Below are positions 9,131 to 19,013 of a stretch of DNA of 64,000 nt, in pieces (positions within the stretch are counted from its first letter, which is position 1; every line of letters begins with the position of its first letter). Source of the DNA: an uncultured Bacteroidales bacterium (GTDB lineage: Bacteria; Bacteroidota; Bacteroidia; Bacteroidales; Bacteroidaceae); contig CACYLU010000005.1 of NCBI GenBank assembly GCA_902775375.1, forward strand, positions 1 through 64,000. Reading direction: 5' to 3'. The translations under genes and the position numbers were made by a program. The notes under the pieces were generated by a model that was not told where the DNA came from, did not search any database, and saw only the letters and a program-made list of their open reading frames with translations.

Positions 9131-9862
9131 ATGGGAAGAGCGTTTGAATATAGAAAAGCTACTAAGCTGAAGAGATGGGGTCACATGGCTAAGACCTTTA
9201 CACGTCTGGGTAAACAAATCGCCATTGCCGTTAAGGCTGGTGGCCCAGAACCTGAGAATAATCCTACTTTGCGTTCACTCATCGCCAACTGTAAGCGTGA
9301 GAACATGCCTAAGGATAACATTGATCGTGCTATCAAGAATGCTTTGGGTAAAGACCAAAGCGATTACAAGAGCATGACCTATGAAGGCTATGGCCCTCAT
9401 GGAGTAGCTATCTTTGTTGATACACTGACTGACAATCCTACTCGTACGGTAGCTGACGTCCGTTCAGTATTCAATAAATTCAGTGGTACCCTTGGTACTA
9501 TGGGCTCTTTGGCATTTTTGTTCGACCATAAGGCAGTGTTTACTTTCAAGAAGAAAGAAGGGCTCGACATGGATGAGTTTATTCTGGATATGATTGACTT
9601 TGACGTTGAGGAAGAATACGATATTGACGAAGAAGAAGGAACTATTACCATCTATGGTGATCCTAAGAGCTACTCCGCTATCCAGAAGCATTTGGAAGAG
9701 CAAGGCTTTGAGGATGTGGGTGGTGACTTTACTTACATTCCTAATGACTTGAAAGATGTGACACCTGAGCAACGTGAAACTATCGATAAGATGGTAGAAC
9801 GTCTGGAGGAGTTTGACGATGTTCAGAATGTGTATACCAACATGAAACCAGAAGAGGAATAA
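9131..9862 (+). CDS. YebC/PmpR-family protein
   Basis: A 243-residue cytosolic protein of the YebC/TACO1 family, with the N-terminal signature GHMAKTFTRLGKQI and the typical KRENMPKDNIDRAIK. Members have been described both as DNA-binding regulators and as factors that ease ribosome stalling; the sequence does not decide between them. The C-terminal half is acidic (runs of Glu and Asp). It follows pheT by 42 bp and ends at a strong terminator. Confidence 0.93.
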   Translation: MGRAFEYRKATKLKRWGHMAKTFTRLGKQIAIAVKAGGPEPENNPTLRSLIANCKRENMPKDNIDRAIKNALGKDQSDYKSMTYEGYGPHGVAIFVDTLTDNPTRTVADVRSVFNKFSGTLGTMGSLAFLFDHKAVFTFKKKEGLDMDEFILDMIDFDVEEEYDIDEEEGTITIYGDPKSYSAIQKHLEEQGFEDVGGDFTYIPNDLKDVTPEQRETIDKMVERLEEFDDVQNVYTNMKPEEE

Positions 9863-9886
9863 CCATCCTATCTACCATATATAATT

Positions 9887-9916
9887 AAAAGGCGGAAATA
9901 ATCCGCCTTTTATTAT
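9887..9916 (+). terminator. terminator after the yebC-like gene
   Basis: AAAAGGCGGA pairs with TCCGCCTTTT and a T-rich tract follows, 25 bp after the stop codon. The A-rich left arm could also serve the minus strand. Confidence 0.85.
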
Positions 9917-9966
9917 ATCCTCTTAAAATTGTTCACAACTCATCTATTATCCTTCTCCCGAACTTG

Positions 9967-11151
9967 TTATTTGGGAGCCTTTCTATACAAGAAGAAGGCA
10001 ATAAAAGCATATAGGAAATTAGGGATCCATACAGCTAAGATAGGAGGCATAGCACCATTTACGGAGAAAGTAGAAGAAACTGTTTGAAACAAAATATAGC
10101 TGAAACTCAAGCCTAATCCAATTCCTAAATTAAGCCCCATACCACCTTTCATCTTTCGTGATGACAACGAAACACCTATTAATGTTAAAATAAAAGAAGC
10201 AAACGACATAGCTATGCGTTTGTGATACTCTATTTCAAACTCTTTGGTATTAGACAACCCTCTCGCCTTTTGACGTTCGATATAAGCGCTCAATTCTGGG
10301 TTAGTCATCATCTCCTGCTGATTCTGCATCAGAATCAAATCATCAGGTGTAAGCCGAATCAATGTATCAATCCTATTGCCTCGCTTAATAATCTCACGAT
10401 CGCCTCCTAACTCACGAATCATATAGTCACGAGCCGACCAATGATAGGCGTGTGCCGTATCATAAACAATGGTACGAGCCGTCATATGAGACACTAGTTG
10501 TTTGCCATCAAATTTATCAAGCGAAAAACGATAGCCCATTTTACTATTGTCTTCATAACGTTCAATATACGCAACGACATTAGTATCCACCTCCATCTGG
10601 ATATTCCTAGCTGTATTTAATTTACGCTCCTTATAATACTTATCTTCAAAATTGATGCGTGTCACACTACCTTTAGGGATAATGTAGGCACCCAAGAAGA
10701 ATGTCACAATAGATATGATAGCAGCTGAAACCATGTAGGGACGAAGCATGCGTTTAAAACTCATACCCGTTGAAAACATTGCAATAATCTCAGAGTTCTC
10801 TGCCATCTTGGCAGTAAAAAAAATCACAGCAATGAAGACAAACAACGGACTAAACAAATTGGCAAAATAAGGAATGAAATTCTTATAGTAATCAAAGATG
10901 ATGGCACTCCATGGGGCATCATGCTCCATGAAACGGTCCATCTTCTCGTTAAAGTCGAATACAACAGCAATAGAAATGATCAAGGCTATAGCAAAGATAT
11001 AGGTACCCAAAAACTTGGCCATGATATAATAGTCCAATCGTTTCAGGTATTTGTGAGGCATCAATTCCCACAATTTTTGAGCCCATGCATGATCCTTCGA
11101 CCAAGACTCCAATTTATCTACCCAACCTCCTATGTTCCAAGTAATTTTCAT
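9967..11151 (-). CDS. LptF/LptG-family permease
   Basis: A 394-residue inner-membrane subunit of the lipopolysaccharide transporter, which extracts LPS for delivery to the outer membrane with LptB and a second permease. It has three N-terminal and three C-terminal membrane segments flanking a periplasmic domain (about 160-300), the YjgP/YjgQ layout. The start codon overlaps the tgt stop in TAATG, so translation is probably coupled to tgt. Only one permease is present here; whether it corresponds to LptF or LptG is not clear. Confidence 0.9.
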   Translation of the reverse strand: MKITWNIGGWVDKLESWSKDHAWAQKLWELMPHKYLKRLDYYIMAKFLGTYIFAIALIISIAVVFDFNEKMDRFMEHDAPWSAIIFDYYKNFIPYFANLFSPLFVFIAVIFFTAKMAENSEIIAMFSTGMSFKRMLRPYMVSAAIISIVTFFLGAYIIPKGSVTRINFEDKYYKERKLNTARNIQMEVDTNVVAYIERYEDNSKMGYRFSLDKFDGKQLVSHMTARTIVYDTAHAYHWSARDYMIRELGGDREIIKRGNRIDTLIRLTPDDLILMQNQQEMMTNPELSAYIERQKARGLSNTKEFEIEYHKRIAMSFASFILTLIGVSLSSRKMKGGMGLNLGIGLGLSFSYILFQTVSSTFSVNGAMPPILAVWIPNFLYAFIAFFLYRKAPK

Positions 11152-12290
11152 TATAACCTTTGAGATACTTGTTCCACCATCTTAGGTTTCCATGCAGCAA
11201 AATCGCCTGCTATAATATGCTGCCTTGCCTCTCCCACTAACCACAGATAGAAAGCAAGATTATGCAAAGATGCTATCTGCATGGCTAATAATTCCTGTGC
11301 ATGAAAGAGGTGACGCAAATAGGCTTTGCTATACATCATATCCACTTTAGAGGCACCATCCTCTTCAATAGGAGAGAAATCAAATTCCCACTTTTTATTC
11401 TTCATATTGATAATGCCCTGCTTGGTAAACAGCATACCATTGCGACCATTTCGGGTAGGCATCACACAATCGAACATATCCACTCCACGTTCAATCGATT
11501 CAAGGATATTCGCAGGCGTACCCACCCCCATTAAATAACGAGGTTTATCTTTTGGCAAAATTCCATTCACCAGTTCTATCATCTCATACATCACCTCGGT
11601 TGGTTCTCCCACAGCCAAACCACCAATGGCATTGCCCTCTGCCTCTTTAGAAGCAATATATTCTGCAGACCGGATGCGTAAATCACGATACACGCAGCCT
11701 TGAACTATCGGGAACAAAGATTGATGATAACCATATTTAGGTTCTGTCTCCTGAAAGCGTTGAATGCAACGATCCAGCCAACGATGGGTACGTTCCATTG
11801 AAGGTTTAGCATAAGCATAATCGGCTGTACCAGGAGTGCACTCATCAAATGCCATTATGATATCTGCACCTATACTTCGTTCAATATCCATCACTTTCTC
11901 AGGAGTAAAGAATAGCTTACTACCATCAATATGTGAACGAAATTCCACACCTTCCTCCTTCATTTTACGAATACCAGTAAGAGAAAAGACTTGGAAACCG
12001 CCACTGTCAGTCAGCATAGGGCGATCGAAAGCATTGAACTTATGAAGACCGCCAACTCGTTCCAGTACTTCCAAACCAGGACGCAGATACAAGTGATAGG
12101 TATTACCTAATATGATCTGTGCTTTCACATCATCTTTCAAGTCAGAAACCTGCACACCTTTCACTGATCCAACAGTTCCGACGGGCATAAAGATAGGCGT
12201 TTCTATCTGCCCGTGAGCAGTAGTAATCAAACCTGCACGCGCATTTGTCTTACTATCGGAATATTGTAATTCAAAAGTCATCATCGACAA
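11151..12290 (-). CDS. tgt: tRNA-guanine transglycosylase
   Basis: A 379-residue enzyme that swaps guanine 34 for the queuosine precursor in tRNAs with GUN anticodons. The DSGGFQVFSL motif holds Asp95, and FDCVMPTRNGRNG holds the nucleophile Asp274. The usual CxCxxC zinc ligands are missing: the aligned stretch 311-320 reads DGASKVDMMY directly before SKAYLRHL, while the region around the fourth ligand (ASLHNL) is kept. The gene follows lon by 7 bp and overlaps the permease gene by 1 nt. Confidence 0.95.
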   Translation of the reverse strand: MSMMTFELQYSDSKTNARAGLITTAHGQIETPIFMPVGTVGSVKGVQVSDLKDDVKAQIILGNTYHLYLRPGLEVLERVGGLHKFNAFDRPMLTDSGGFQVFSLTGIRKMKEEGVEFRSHIDGSKLFFTPEKVMDIERSIGADIIMAFDECTPGTADYAYAKPSMERTHRWLDRCIQRFQETEPKYGYHQSLFPIVQGCVYRDLRIRSAEYIASKEAEGNAIGGLAVGEPTEVMYEMIELVNGILPKDKPRYLMGVGTPANILESIERGVDMFDCVMPTRNGRNGMLFTKQGIINMKNKKWEFDFSPIEEDGASKVDMMYSKAYLRHLFHAQELLAMQIASLHNLAFYLWLVGEARQHIIAGDFAAWKPKMVEQVSQRL

Positions 12291-12297
12291 ATAACGC

Positions 12298-14772
12298 TTA
12301 TTCTTCTTTCTTTTTATTATCCTCTACCACAGTCAGGTCAATAGCATCCGCAACTTTCTCTTTTAGCAATGCCAAGTCGAATACTTCTTTTACATCTTTC
12401 ACAAAATGGAAAGTTAGTCCTTCAATATAAATAGGTTGAATGTCCTCTATGTTCTTGCGATTGGCTTCACTCAAAATAATTTCCTTAATACCAGCACGCT
12501 TTGCTGCCAGTATTTTTTCCTTAATACCACCTACAGGCAGCACTTTACCTCTAAGGGTAATCTCACCTGTCATTGCCACATTGGCTTTCACTTTACGCTG
12601 TGTCAATGCAGATGCCAACGATGTTGCCATCGTGATACCAGCGGAAGGGCCATCTTTTGGTACCGCACCCTCAGGCACATGGATATGGATATCCCATTGG
12701 TCAAATACTCTTACATCAATATCCAGCAATTGCGGATGAGCCTTGATATATTCTACAGCCAACATAGCCGACTCTTTCATCACATCACCAAGGCTTCCTG
12801 TCAAGGTGAGTTTTCCCTTTCCGTGATTCAAACTTGTTTCAATGAAAAGAATTTCTCCTCCAACAGCAGTCCAAGCCAAACCAGTTACCACACCAGCATA
12901 GTCGTTACCCTGATATTTGTCTCGGCTGTATTCCTGAACACCCAAATATCCACGCAAATCAGCTGGTTTTACTTCTGTCTTTGCCAAACTACCATCTTTA
13001 GCATATTGATATGCCATCTTACGCAACACCTTGCCAATCTTCTTTTCCAGCTCTCGTACACCACTCTCACGAGTATAGTTCTCGATAATTGCCTCCAAAG
13101 TAGCCTTAGGGAATCTCACTTCACCTTTCTTCATTCCGTTAGCTTCAAGTTGCTTAGGCACTAAGTGCTTTCGGGCAATTTCTATCTTTTCTTCTGTAAG
13201 ATAGCCACTCAATTCAATCAGTTCCATACGATCAAGTAAAGGCTGCGGTATGGTTTGGAGATTGTTGGCTGTTGCTATGAACATCACCTTCGAAAGGTCG
13301 TAATCCACATCTAAGTAATTATCGTGGAAGGTAGCATTCTGCTCTGGGTCGAGCACCTCCAACAAAGCAGATGAGGGGTCACCATGCATATCGTTACCTA
13401 GTTTGTCTACCTCATCGAGCACAATAACGGGATTAGACGAACCAGCTTTCATCATACCCTTGATAATCCTACCTGGCATAGCTCCGATATATGTTTTGCG
13501 ATGTCCACGAATCTCTGCTTCATCGTGCACACCACCTAATGACATTCGGATATATTTGCGTTTCAGAGCCGTAGCGATAGATTTGCCCAACGAGGTTTTT
13601 CCTACTCCAGGAGGGCCGTAGAGACAAATAATGGGTGATTTCATGTCACCTTTCAATTTAAGCACTGCCAGATGCTCTAGAATGCGTTCCTTCACGCGTT
13701 CCAATCCGTAATGGTCTCTATTAAGCACCCTCTCAGCATTCTGTATGTTCAAATTGTCGGTAGTATAGATTCCCCAAGGCAAACCCATCATGGTCTTGAG
13801 ATAATCCAGTTGCATACTGTATTCCGGAGATTGCTGGTGCATCTGCTCTAATTTATCTACCTCCTTGAGGAATGTATTCTTCACCTCCTCATTCCACTTA
13901 ATAGTATTGGCCTTTCGGCGCATTTCTTCAATCTCTCTCCTAGAGCCATTTCCACCCAATTCATCTTGAATAGTTTTGATCTGCTGCTGCAGGAAATACT
14001 CTCGCTGCTGCTGGTCAATATCCTCACGCGCCCTCATTTGAATGGATGCCTTGATCTCTGCCAATTGTACCTCACGGTTCATCAATCCTAATAAGCGATA
14101 AGCGCGGTCTTTCATTGAATCGATCATCAAGAGTTCCATCTTTTCCTCTATTTGAATAGGAAGATGAGCACAAAGGAAATTTACAAGGAAGAGGGAACTA
14201 GTAATGTTTTTTATTGCAAAGGCAGAATCTGGTGGAACTATTTCTGACAATCTAATGAATTTGATTGCCATATCTTTGATAGCCTCCAAAAGAGGACGTG
14301 TCTCTTTATCATTCTTAGGGAGCATAATATCATTCAAAGGGGCTACTCTTCCTTTGAGATATGGATCATGCTGGGTAACCTCCAAGAGTTTTACACGCCT
14401 AAAGCCTTGCAATATCACTGTAGTGGTATTGTCAGGCATTTCCAACATACGCAACACCTTGGCCACCACACCTACAGTGTGAAGGTCTTCCATAATTGGT
14501 TCCTCGGTATCTGATTGTTTTTGGCAGAACACACCTATTTGCAAACCTTTGCGTTCGGCTTCCTTCACCAAACGCAAAGATGATTTCCGTCCAATAGTGA
14601 CAGGCAGCACTACACCCGGGAAGTGCACCATGTTTCTGACGGGCAACAAAGGTATCTCGTCATTAACTTCAAAATTCACAAATCTATCTTCCGAACCACT
14701 ATCCAAGTCAGTGAATACGGAAATAACTTTCTCTTGTCTGTCGTTTTCTTCGTCAAATCTGTAATTCTTCAT
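12298..14772 (-). CDS. lon: ATP-dependent protease Lon
   Basis: A cytoplasmic AAA+ serine protease degrading misfolded and regulatory proteins. Order: N-terminal substrate-binding domain, coiled linker, AAA+ module with GPPGVGKTS (Walker A) and [10 protein letters not shown] (Walker B), then the protease domain with Ser in PKDGPSAG and Lys in [12 protein letters not shown] chose the ATG at 14772 (MKNYRF, 824 residues); a GTG ten codons upstream at 14799 would give 833. A degraded -7 box TAACTTTA lies at 14826-14833 on the minus strand. First gene of lon-tgt-permease. Confidence 0.96.
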   Translation of the reverse strand: MKNYRFDEENDRQEKVISVFTDLDSGSEDRFVNFEVNDEIPLLPVRNMVHFPGVVLPVTIGRKSSLRLVKEAERKGLQIGVFCQKQSDTEEPIMEDLHTVGVVAKVLRMLEMPDNTTTVILQGFRRVKLLEVTQHDPYLKGRVAPLNDIMLPKNDKETRPLLEAIKDMAIKFIRLSEIVPPDSAFAIKNITSSLFLVNFLCAHLPIQIEEKMELLMIDSMKDRAYRLLGLMNREVQLAEIKASIQMRAREDIDQQQREYFLQQQIKTIQDELGGNGSRREIEEMRRKANTIKWNEEVKNTFLKEVDKLEQMHQQSPEYSMQLDYLKTMMGLPWGIYTTDNLNIQNAERVLNRDHYGLERVKERILEHLAVLKLKGDMKSPIICLYGPPGVGKTSLGKSIATALKRKYIRMSLGGVHDEAEIRGHRKTYIGAMPGRIIKGMMKAGSSNPVIVLDEVDKLGNDMHGDPSSALLEVLDPEQNATFHDNYLDVDYDLSKVMFIATANNLQTIPQPLLDRMELIELSGYLTEEKIEIARKHLVPKQLEANGMKKGEVRFPKATLEAIIENYTRESGVRELEKKIGKVLRKMAYQYAKDGSLAKTEVKPADLRGYLGVQEYSRDKYQGNDYAGVVTGLAWTAVGGEILFIETSLNHGKGKLTLTGSLGDVMKESAMLAVEYIKAHPQLLDIDVRVFDQWDIHIHVPEGAVPKDGPSAGITMATSLASALTQRKVKANVAMTGEITLRGKVLPVGGIKEKILAAKRAGIKEIILSEANRKNIEDIQPIYIEGLTFHFVKDVKEVFDLALLKEKVADAIDLTVVEDNKKKEE

Positions 14773-14949
14773 CGTCTTTTCACCTATAAATAATGCCACA
14801 CATGTGACAAAGCCTAAAAAGCGTGTAAAGTTACGGCTAATTATTCATTTTCCCACGCTCTCGCCTATTAAAAAACAAAAAATATGCCAAAAACTACTGA
14901 AATAGCCGAATAATGCATAAATTTGCACCAATTTTTTATAAGCAGCAAT

Positions 14950-15678
14950 ATGTCGAACGCTTATTTTCAGTTCAAGCAATTCACAATTTGGCACGACCGA
15001 TGTGCTATGAAGGTGGGTACTGACGGTGTACTGGCAGGGGCTTTAGCTCCTATCATTGGCGTTCAGCGCATCCTTGATGTGGGTACTGGCAGCGGACTGA
15101 TTGCACTGATGTTGGCACAACGATGTCCTGAGGCACAAATTATAGCCATTGAAATAGATGACGATGCCGCCACACAAGCTGCAAATAATTTTTCCAGCTC
15201 GAACTGGTCCGAGCGCATTCATCTGGTGCACGGAGATTTCAATGATTATGCCTCTGAAACGAAGTTCGACCTTATTGTGAGCAATCCGCCCTATTTTACT
15301 GATGCGTTAAGGAATCCAGACCTTCAGCGATCGGTAGCTCGACACAACGAGACTTTGAACTATTATCAGTTGTTTCATCATGCAAGACAATTGCTTAATA
15401 TAGGTGGTGATTGTTGTCTGATTATTCCAGCTGAAGCTGAGTCATATGTCAACGAGAATGCTTATCAAAACCATTTCTTTCCCAAAAAAGTGATACGTAT
15501 ATACACTAAAATAGGCAAACCTTGTCGACGCATCTTTGTGACCTATTGGATGGGAAATGAGTACGACCTGTCTTATCCTTACCTATGCGAGGAGCAGTCT
15601 TTATGTCTAATGAACGCAGACGGAAGCTATTCTACAGAATACAAACAGCTTACAGACGAGTTTTATATTAAACTATGA
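14950..15678 (+). CDS. tRNA1(Val) adenine-37 N6-methyltransferase (TrmN6/YfiC-like)
   Basis: A 242-residue class I SAM-dependent methyltransferase. The SAM loop is LDVGTGSGLIALMLAQ and the N6-adenine catalytic motif is NPPYF, in the arrangement of E. coli YfiC, which modifies A37 of tRNA1(Val). The N-terminus FQFKQFTIWHDRCAMKVGTDGVLAGA is the family signature region. A TTG at 14923 would add nine residues but lies inside the -7 box TAAATTTG (14918-14925), so I use the ATG at 14950. It overlaps the next gene by 4 nt. Confidence 0.9.
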   Translation: MSNAYFQFKQFTIWHDRCAMKVGTDGVLAGALAPIIGVQRILDVGTGSGLIALMLAQRCPEAQIIAIEIDDDAATQAANNFSSSNWSERIHLVHGDFNDYASETKFDLIVSNPPYFTDALRNPDLQRSVARHNETLNYYQLFHHARQLLNIGGDCCLIIPAEAESYVNENAYQNHFFPKKVIRIYTKIGKPCRRIFVTYWMGNEYDLSYPYLCEEQSLCLMNADGSYSTEYKQLTDEFYIKL

Positions 15679-16601
15679 AAGGAAGAGTTTTCAAAGGATA
15701 TATGCTGGGAGTCATTGGTTCTGCCTGTTATGGACTGAATCCTTTATTTGCCCTACCGCTTTACCAAAAAGGATTGACTCCAGACTCAGTTTTGTTCTAC
15801 CGTTATTTCTTCGCTATTCTCTTTTTGGCTATACTAATAAAATATCATGGTCAATCTTTTACATTGAAACGTAATGAGATATTGCCTTTAGCCATTATGG
15901 GAATTCTTTTCTCTATATCATCATTGACATTGTTTATGAGTTACAACTATATGGATGCCGGCATTGCCTCCACTATTCTTTTCTTATACCCTATCATGGT
16001 GGCAGTAATCAGTGCGGTGGTATTCCGTGAGAAGTTGTCGCTAATGACAATAATTGCCATAGCTCTCGCTTTCTGGGGCATCAGTTTGCTGAATGAGAAT
16101 GGATCAGGCAAGTCTTTGAATATGATTGGCTTATCGCTTGTAGTATTATCAGCTTTGTCATATGCCATCTATTTAATTGGTGTAAACCGATCTGTCTTGA
16201 AATCAATGCCAACAGAGAAACTTACCTTCTATAGTATCCTGTTTGGCATCAGTATTTATTTAATTAGGTTGAACTGCCTAACCGACTTACAGCCACTCAC
16301 ATCGCCTTTTATGTGGATGAATGCCATCGGACTAGCTTTATTGCCTACAGTCATTTCGTTAATCACCATCACTGCCTCAATACACTTGATAGGTTCTACT
16401 CCCACGTCCATTCTTGGAGCTTTAGAGCCTGTCACTGCATTAGTTTGTGGCGTCCTGGTGTTTGGTGAGGTACTTACATTCAAGAACATCATTGGCATCT
16501 TAATGGTGCTTTCTGCTGTTACCGTTATTGTAACTGTCAGACCCATCTCACGATTCATACGTTACGAGCATATACAGTATAAAAGACGAAGAAGGAATTA
16601 G
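15675..16601 (+). CDS. EamA/DMT-family transporter
   Basis: A 308-residue inner-membrane protein with about ten hydrophobic segments in two EamA repeats, the second ending near LVFGEVLTFKNIIGILMV. The family exports or exchanges metabolites; the substrate cannot be read from the sequence. The start overlaps the methyltransferase stop (ATGA), so the two genes form an operon. The C-terminus is a short basic cytoplasmic tail (KRRRRN). Confidence 0.88.
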   Translation: MKGRVFKGYMLGVIGSACYGLNPLFALPLYQKGLTPDSVLFYRYFFAILFLAILIKYHGQSFTLKRNEILPLAIMGILFSISSLTLFMSYNYMDAGIASTILFLYPIMVAVISAVVFREKLSLMTIIAIALAFWGISLLNENGSGKSLNMIGLSLVVLSALSYAIYLIGVNRSVLKSMPTEKLTFYSILFGISIYLIRLNCLTDLQPLTSPFMWMNAIGLALLPTVISLITITASIHLIGSTPTSILGALEPVTALVCGVLVFGEVLTFKNIIGILMVLSAVTVIVTVRPISRFIRYEHIQYKRRRRN

Positions 16602-16644
16602 CTATATTATTCCCAACTATTGAACGCTTTTGCTTTACTACTAG

Positions 16645-16688
16645 TAAAAGGGTGGTTTACCAGAACTAAAAGGGTGGTTTACCCGTAG
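16645..16688. repeat. two 22-bp direct repeat units
   Basis: The 17-mer TAAAAGGGTGGTTTACC occurs at 645-661 and 667-683 (window positions 16645 and 16667), giving a 22-bp period with 5-bp linkers. It lies in the 253-bp gap between the DMT transporter and the antiporter; nothing else is evident in that gap apart from a -7 box. Confidence 0.8.
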
Positions 16689-16819
16689 TAAGCAAAATAT
16701 GCTCAGAAAAGATTCTAATCGGCATATGAGAATGGCACATGAATATAGGCGAAAGATAGTTGGAAATAAAAAGTTTGATATTTTAATATAGAATAGCACT
16801 GCATACGGAGTTTTTTCGT

Positions 16820-16827
16820 TATCTTTG
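16820..16827 (+). promoter_or_regulatory. -7 element upstream of the NhaC-family gene
   Basis: TATCTTTG matches the -7 consensus and lies 27 bp before the start codon. The -33 element is not clear. Confidence 0.5.
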
Positions 16828-16854
16828 ACCACCAAATAATACAATTAAGCAAGA

Positions 16855-18162
16855 ATGCAGGACGAAGTTATTGAAACAAAGCAAAGATACAGGATTCATG
16901 GTTGGCTAGCATTGAGCCCCATGTTGGTTTTCCTACTTTCTTATTTAGGGGCCTCACTGCTGCTCAACGATTTCTATAAGATTCCTATCACAGTAGCTTT
17001 CTTGTTCTCATCATGCTATGCAGTGGCCATCACTCGCGGAATGACCATCAACGAGCGCATTAGCGTGTTTTCTCGAGGTGCCAGTGACAAGAGCATCCTC
17101 CTAATGGTTTGGATCTTTATCTTGGCTGGAGCATTTGCCCAAGGAGCCAAACAGATGGGAGCCATTGACTCAGTGGTAAACCTAACCCTTACGGTTCTAC
17201 CTGGCGACCTATTACTGGCAGGTATTTTCATAGCATCTTGCTTCATCTCCTTGTCTGTAGGAACCAGCGTAGGCACTATAGCAGCTCTGGTGCCCGTAGC
17301 AAGCGGATTGGCAGCAAAGACAGGTATAGACCTACCATTCATCACAGCTGTGGTAGTAGGCGGATCATTCTTTGGTGACAATCTGTCATTTATCAGTGAC
17401 ACCACCATTGCCGCCACACAAACGCAGGATTGTCTGATGAAAGATAAATTTCGTGTAAATATTCTGATTATCCTTCCAGCTGCTCTCGTATCGCTCGTTC
17501 TCTATATTTTAAAAGGAATGGCACTTGATGTTACTCCAGAAATAGGTCCTATCGAATGGCCACTAGTGATTCCTTATTTATTAGTGCTTATCCTGGCTCT
17601 CTGGGGTATGAATGTGATGTTGGTACTGCTCATTGGCTTAGTGACCACAGGCATTGTTGGTACACTTACTGGCACACCTTTTTTCAGTTGGTTGGGTGCA
17701 ATGGGTGAAGGTATTATGGGGATGAGTGAACTCATCATCGTTACGTTGTTAGCAGGTGGTATGCTTGAGATGATTCGCTTCAATGGAGGAATAGCGTTCA
17801 TCATCAAAAAGATGACAAAGCATATCAAAGGTAAACGTGGTGCAGAAATGAGCATTGGTATTTTAGTGGGACTGGCTGATCTCTGTACCGCAAACAATAC
17901 TATAGCAATCATTACTACTGCCCCTATTGCACGACAGATATCTCAGCAATTTGCCTTAGACAAACGCAAAGTAGCCAGCATCCTAGACACCTTCTCATGC
18001 ATGGTCCAAGGTATCATCCCATATGGAGCACAAATGCTTATTGCCTCCGGACTTGCTGGGATCTCGCCTGTAAGTATCACAACATCGCTATACTACCCTT
18101 TCTGCATGGGTATATGTGCTATTCTTGCTATTTTGCTTCGTCTGCCTCGCAAATATTCTTAA
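16855..18162 (+). CDS. NhaC-family Na+/H+ antiporter
   Basis: A 435-residue inner-membrane protein with about eleven hydrophobic segments. The segment SVGTSVGTIAALVPVA followed by GGSFFGDNLSFISDTTI is characteristic of the NhaC family. Members exchange Na+ for H+ or substrates such as malate/lactate; which applies here is not visible. Single gene between its own -7 box and the rpsP promoter. Confidence 0.88.
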   Translation: MQDEVIETKQRYRIHGWLALSPMLVFLLSYLGASLLLNDFYKIPITVAFLFSSCYAVAITRGMTINERISVFSRGASDKSILLMVWIFILAGAFAQGAKQMGAIDSVVNLTLTVLPGDLLLAGIFIASCFISLSVGTSVGTIAALVPVASGLAAKTGIDLPFITAVVVGGSFFGDNLSFISDTTIAATQTQDCLMKDKFRVNILIILPAALVSLVLYILKGMALDVTPEIGPIEWPLVIPYLLVLILALWGMNVMLVLLIGLVTTGIVGTLTGTPFFSWLGAMGEGIMGMSELIIVTLLAGGMLEMIRFNGGIAFIIKKMTKHIKGKRGAEMSIGILVGLADLCTANNTIAIITTAPIARQISQQFALDKRKVASILDTFSCMVQGIIPYGAQMLIASGLAGISPVSITTSLYYPFCMGICAILAILLRLPRKYS

Positions 18163-18177
18163 AAAAGCAAGAAAAAG

Positions 18178-18209
18178 TTTGGGCAAGTCGAAGAAAACTA
18201 CTACCTTTG
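18178..18209 (+). promoter_or_regulatory. promoter of rpsP
   Basis: TTTG (18178-18181), 20 bp, TACCTTTG (18202-18209): one of the cleanest Bacteroidetes promoters in the window. The untranslated leader is about 55 nt. Confidence 0.85.
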
Positions 18210-18270
18210 CACCCGCCTTTACGAGATAAGGGCATCAATTCATTTTTAATATTTAAAGTAATTAAAATTT

Positions 18271-18864
18271 ATGGCAACAAGAATTAGACTGCAAAGACAT
18301 GGTCACAAGAACTATGCGTTCTATACCATCGTCATTGCCGATGCACAAGCTCCACGTGATGGTAAGTTCATCGAGAGAATTGGTACTTATAACCCAAACA
18401 CCAATCCTGCCACTGTAGAATTGAAGTTTGATCGTGCACTGTATTGGGTTAATGTAGGTGCACAGCCAACTGACACAGTACGTAGCATCATGTCACACGA
18501 GGGTGTGTATCTGATGAAACACCTGCTCACAGGTGTTAAGAAGGGCGCATTCGACGAGGCTGAGGCTCAGAAGCGTTTCGAGGCTTGGAAGAAAGACAAG
18601 CAGAATGGTTTGAAGGCTATTGCTGACAAGGCTGCTGCTGACAAAAAGGCTGCTGACGCTGCTCGTCTGGCTGCAGAGAAGAAGGTCAACGAAGAAAAGG
18701 CTAAGGCTCTGGCTGAGAAGAAAGCTGCAGAAGAAGCTGCTAAGGCTGCAGAAGAAGCTGCTAAGGCTGCAGAAGAAGCTGCTAAAGCTGCTGAGGAAGC
18801 TGCTGCTCAGGCAGCAGAAGAAACTCCTGCTGAGGTTCCTGCTGAAACTCCTGCTGCAGAATAA
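18271..18864 (+). CDS. rpsP: 30S ribosomal protein S16 with long C-terminal tail
   Basis: Residues 1 to about 85 are the conserved S16 fold (starts [12 protein letters not shown]), a primary component of the 30S subunit. The remaining 110 or so residues are low-complexity Ala/Glu/Lys, with EEAAKAA heptads encoded by nearly identical 21-bp DNA repeats at 18736-18800, and end in a Pro/Glu stretch. S16 of most bacteria is 80-90 residues; extended forms occur in Bacteroidetes. The tail predicts a solvent-exposed helix. It has its own promoter and terminator. Confidence 0.96.
   Translation: MATRIRLQRHGHKNYAFYTIVIADAQAPRDGKFIERIGTYNPNTNPATVELKFDRALYWVNVGAQPTDTVRSIMSHEGVYLMKHLLTGVKKGAFDEAEAQKRFEAWKKDKQNGLKAIADKAAADKKAADAARLAAEKKVNEEKAKALAEKKAAEEAAKAAEEAAKAAEEAAKAAEEAAAQAAEETPAEVPAETPAAE
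18736..18804 (+). repeat. 21-bp in-frame repeats in the rpsP tail
   Basis: The unit GCTGCTAAGGCTGCAGAAGA(A) occurs at 18736 and 18757 without change, with a diverged copy at 18778. It encodes AAKAAEE and could expand or contract without breaking frame. Confidence 0.85.
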
Positions 18865-18895
18865 AGTCAGGGTTCATTTGAATGATTCAGAAAAC

Positions 18896-18929
18896 ACCTC
18901 TCCGATGTTATTATCGGGGAGGTTTTTTT
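18896..18929 (+). terminator. terminator after rpsP
   Basis: An 11-bp stem ACCTCTCCGAT/ATCGGGGAGGT followed by a run of seven T, 32 bp after the stop codon. Confidence 0.92.
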
Positions 18930-18950
18930 ATTAAAAATAGATGAATTTAT

Positions 18951-18981
18951 TTTGTTCTGTTTTCGGTTTACATTAACTTTG
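18951..18981 (+). promoter_or_regulatory. promoter of the TlpA-like lipoprotein gene
   Basis: TTTG (18951-18954), 19 bp, TAACTTTG (18974-18981), 32 bp before the start codon. Confidence 0.82.
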
Positions 18982-19013
18982 TAACATATTTACTTACCAA
19001 TTTAATAAAACAG

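Noticed and set aside
16641-16844. 67-codon minus-strand reading frame
   Set aside because: It covers the 22-bp repeat and the -7 box of the antiporter gene; composition is low-complexity and no promoter serves it.
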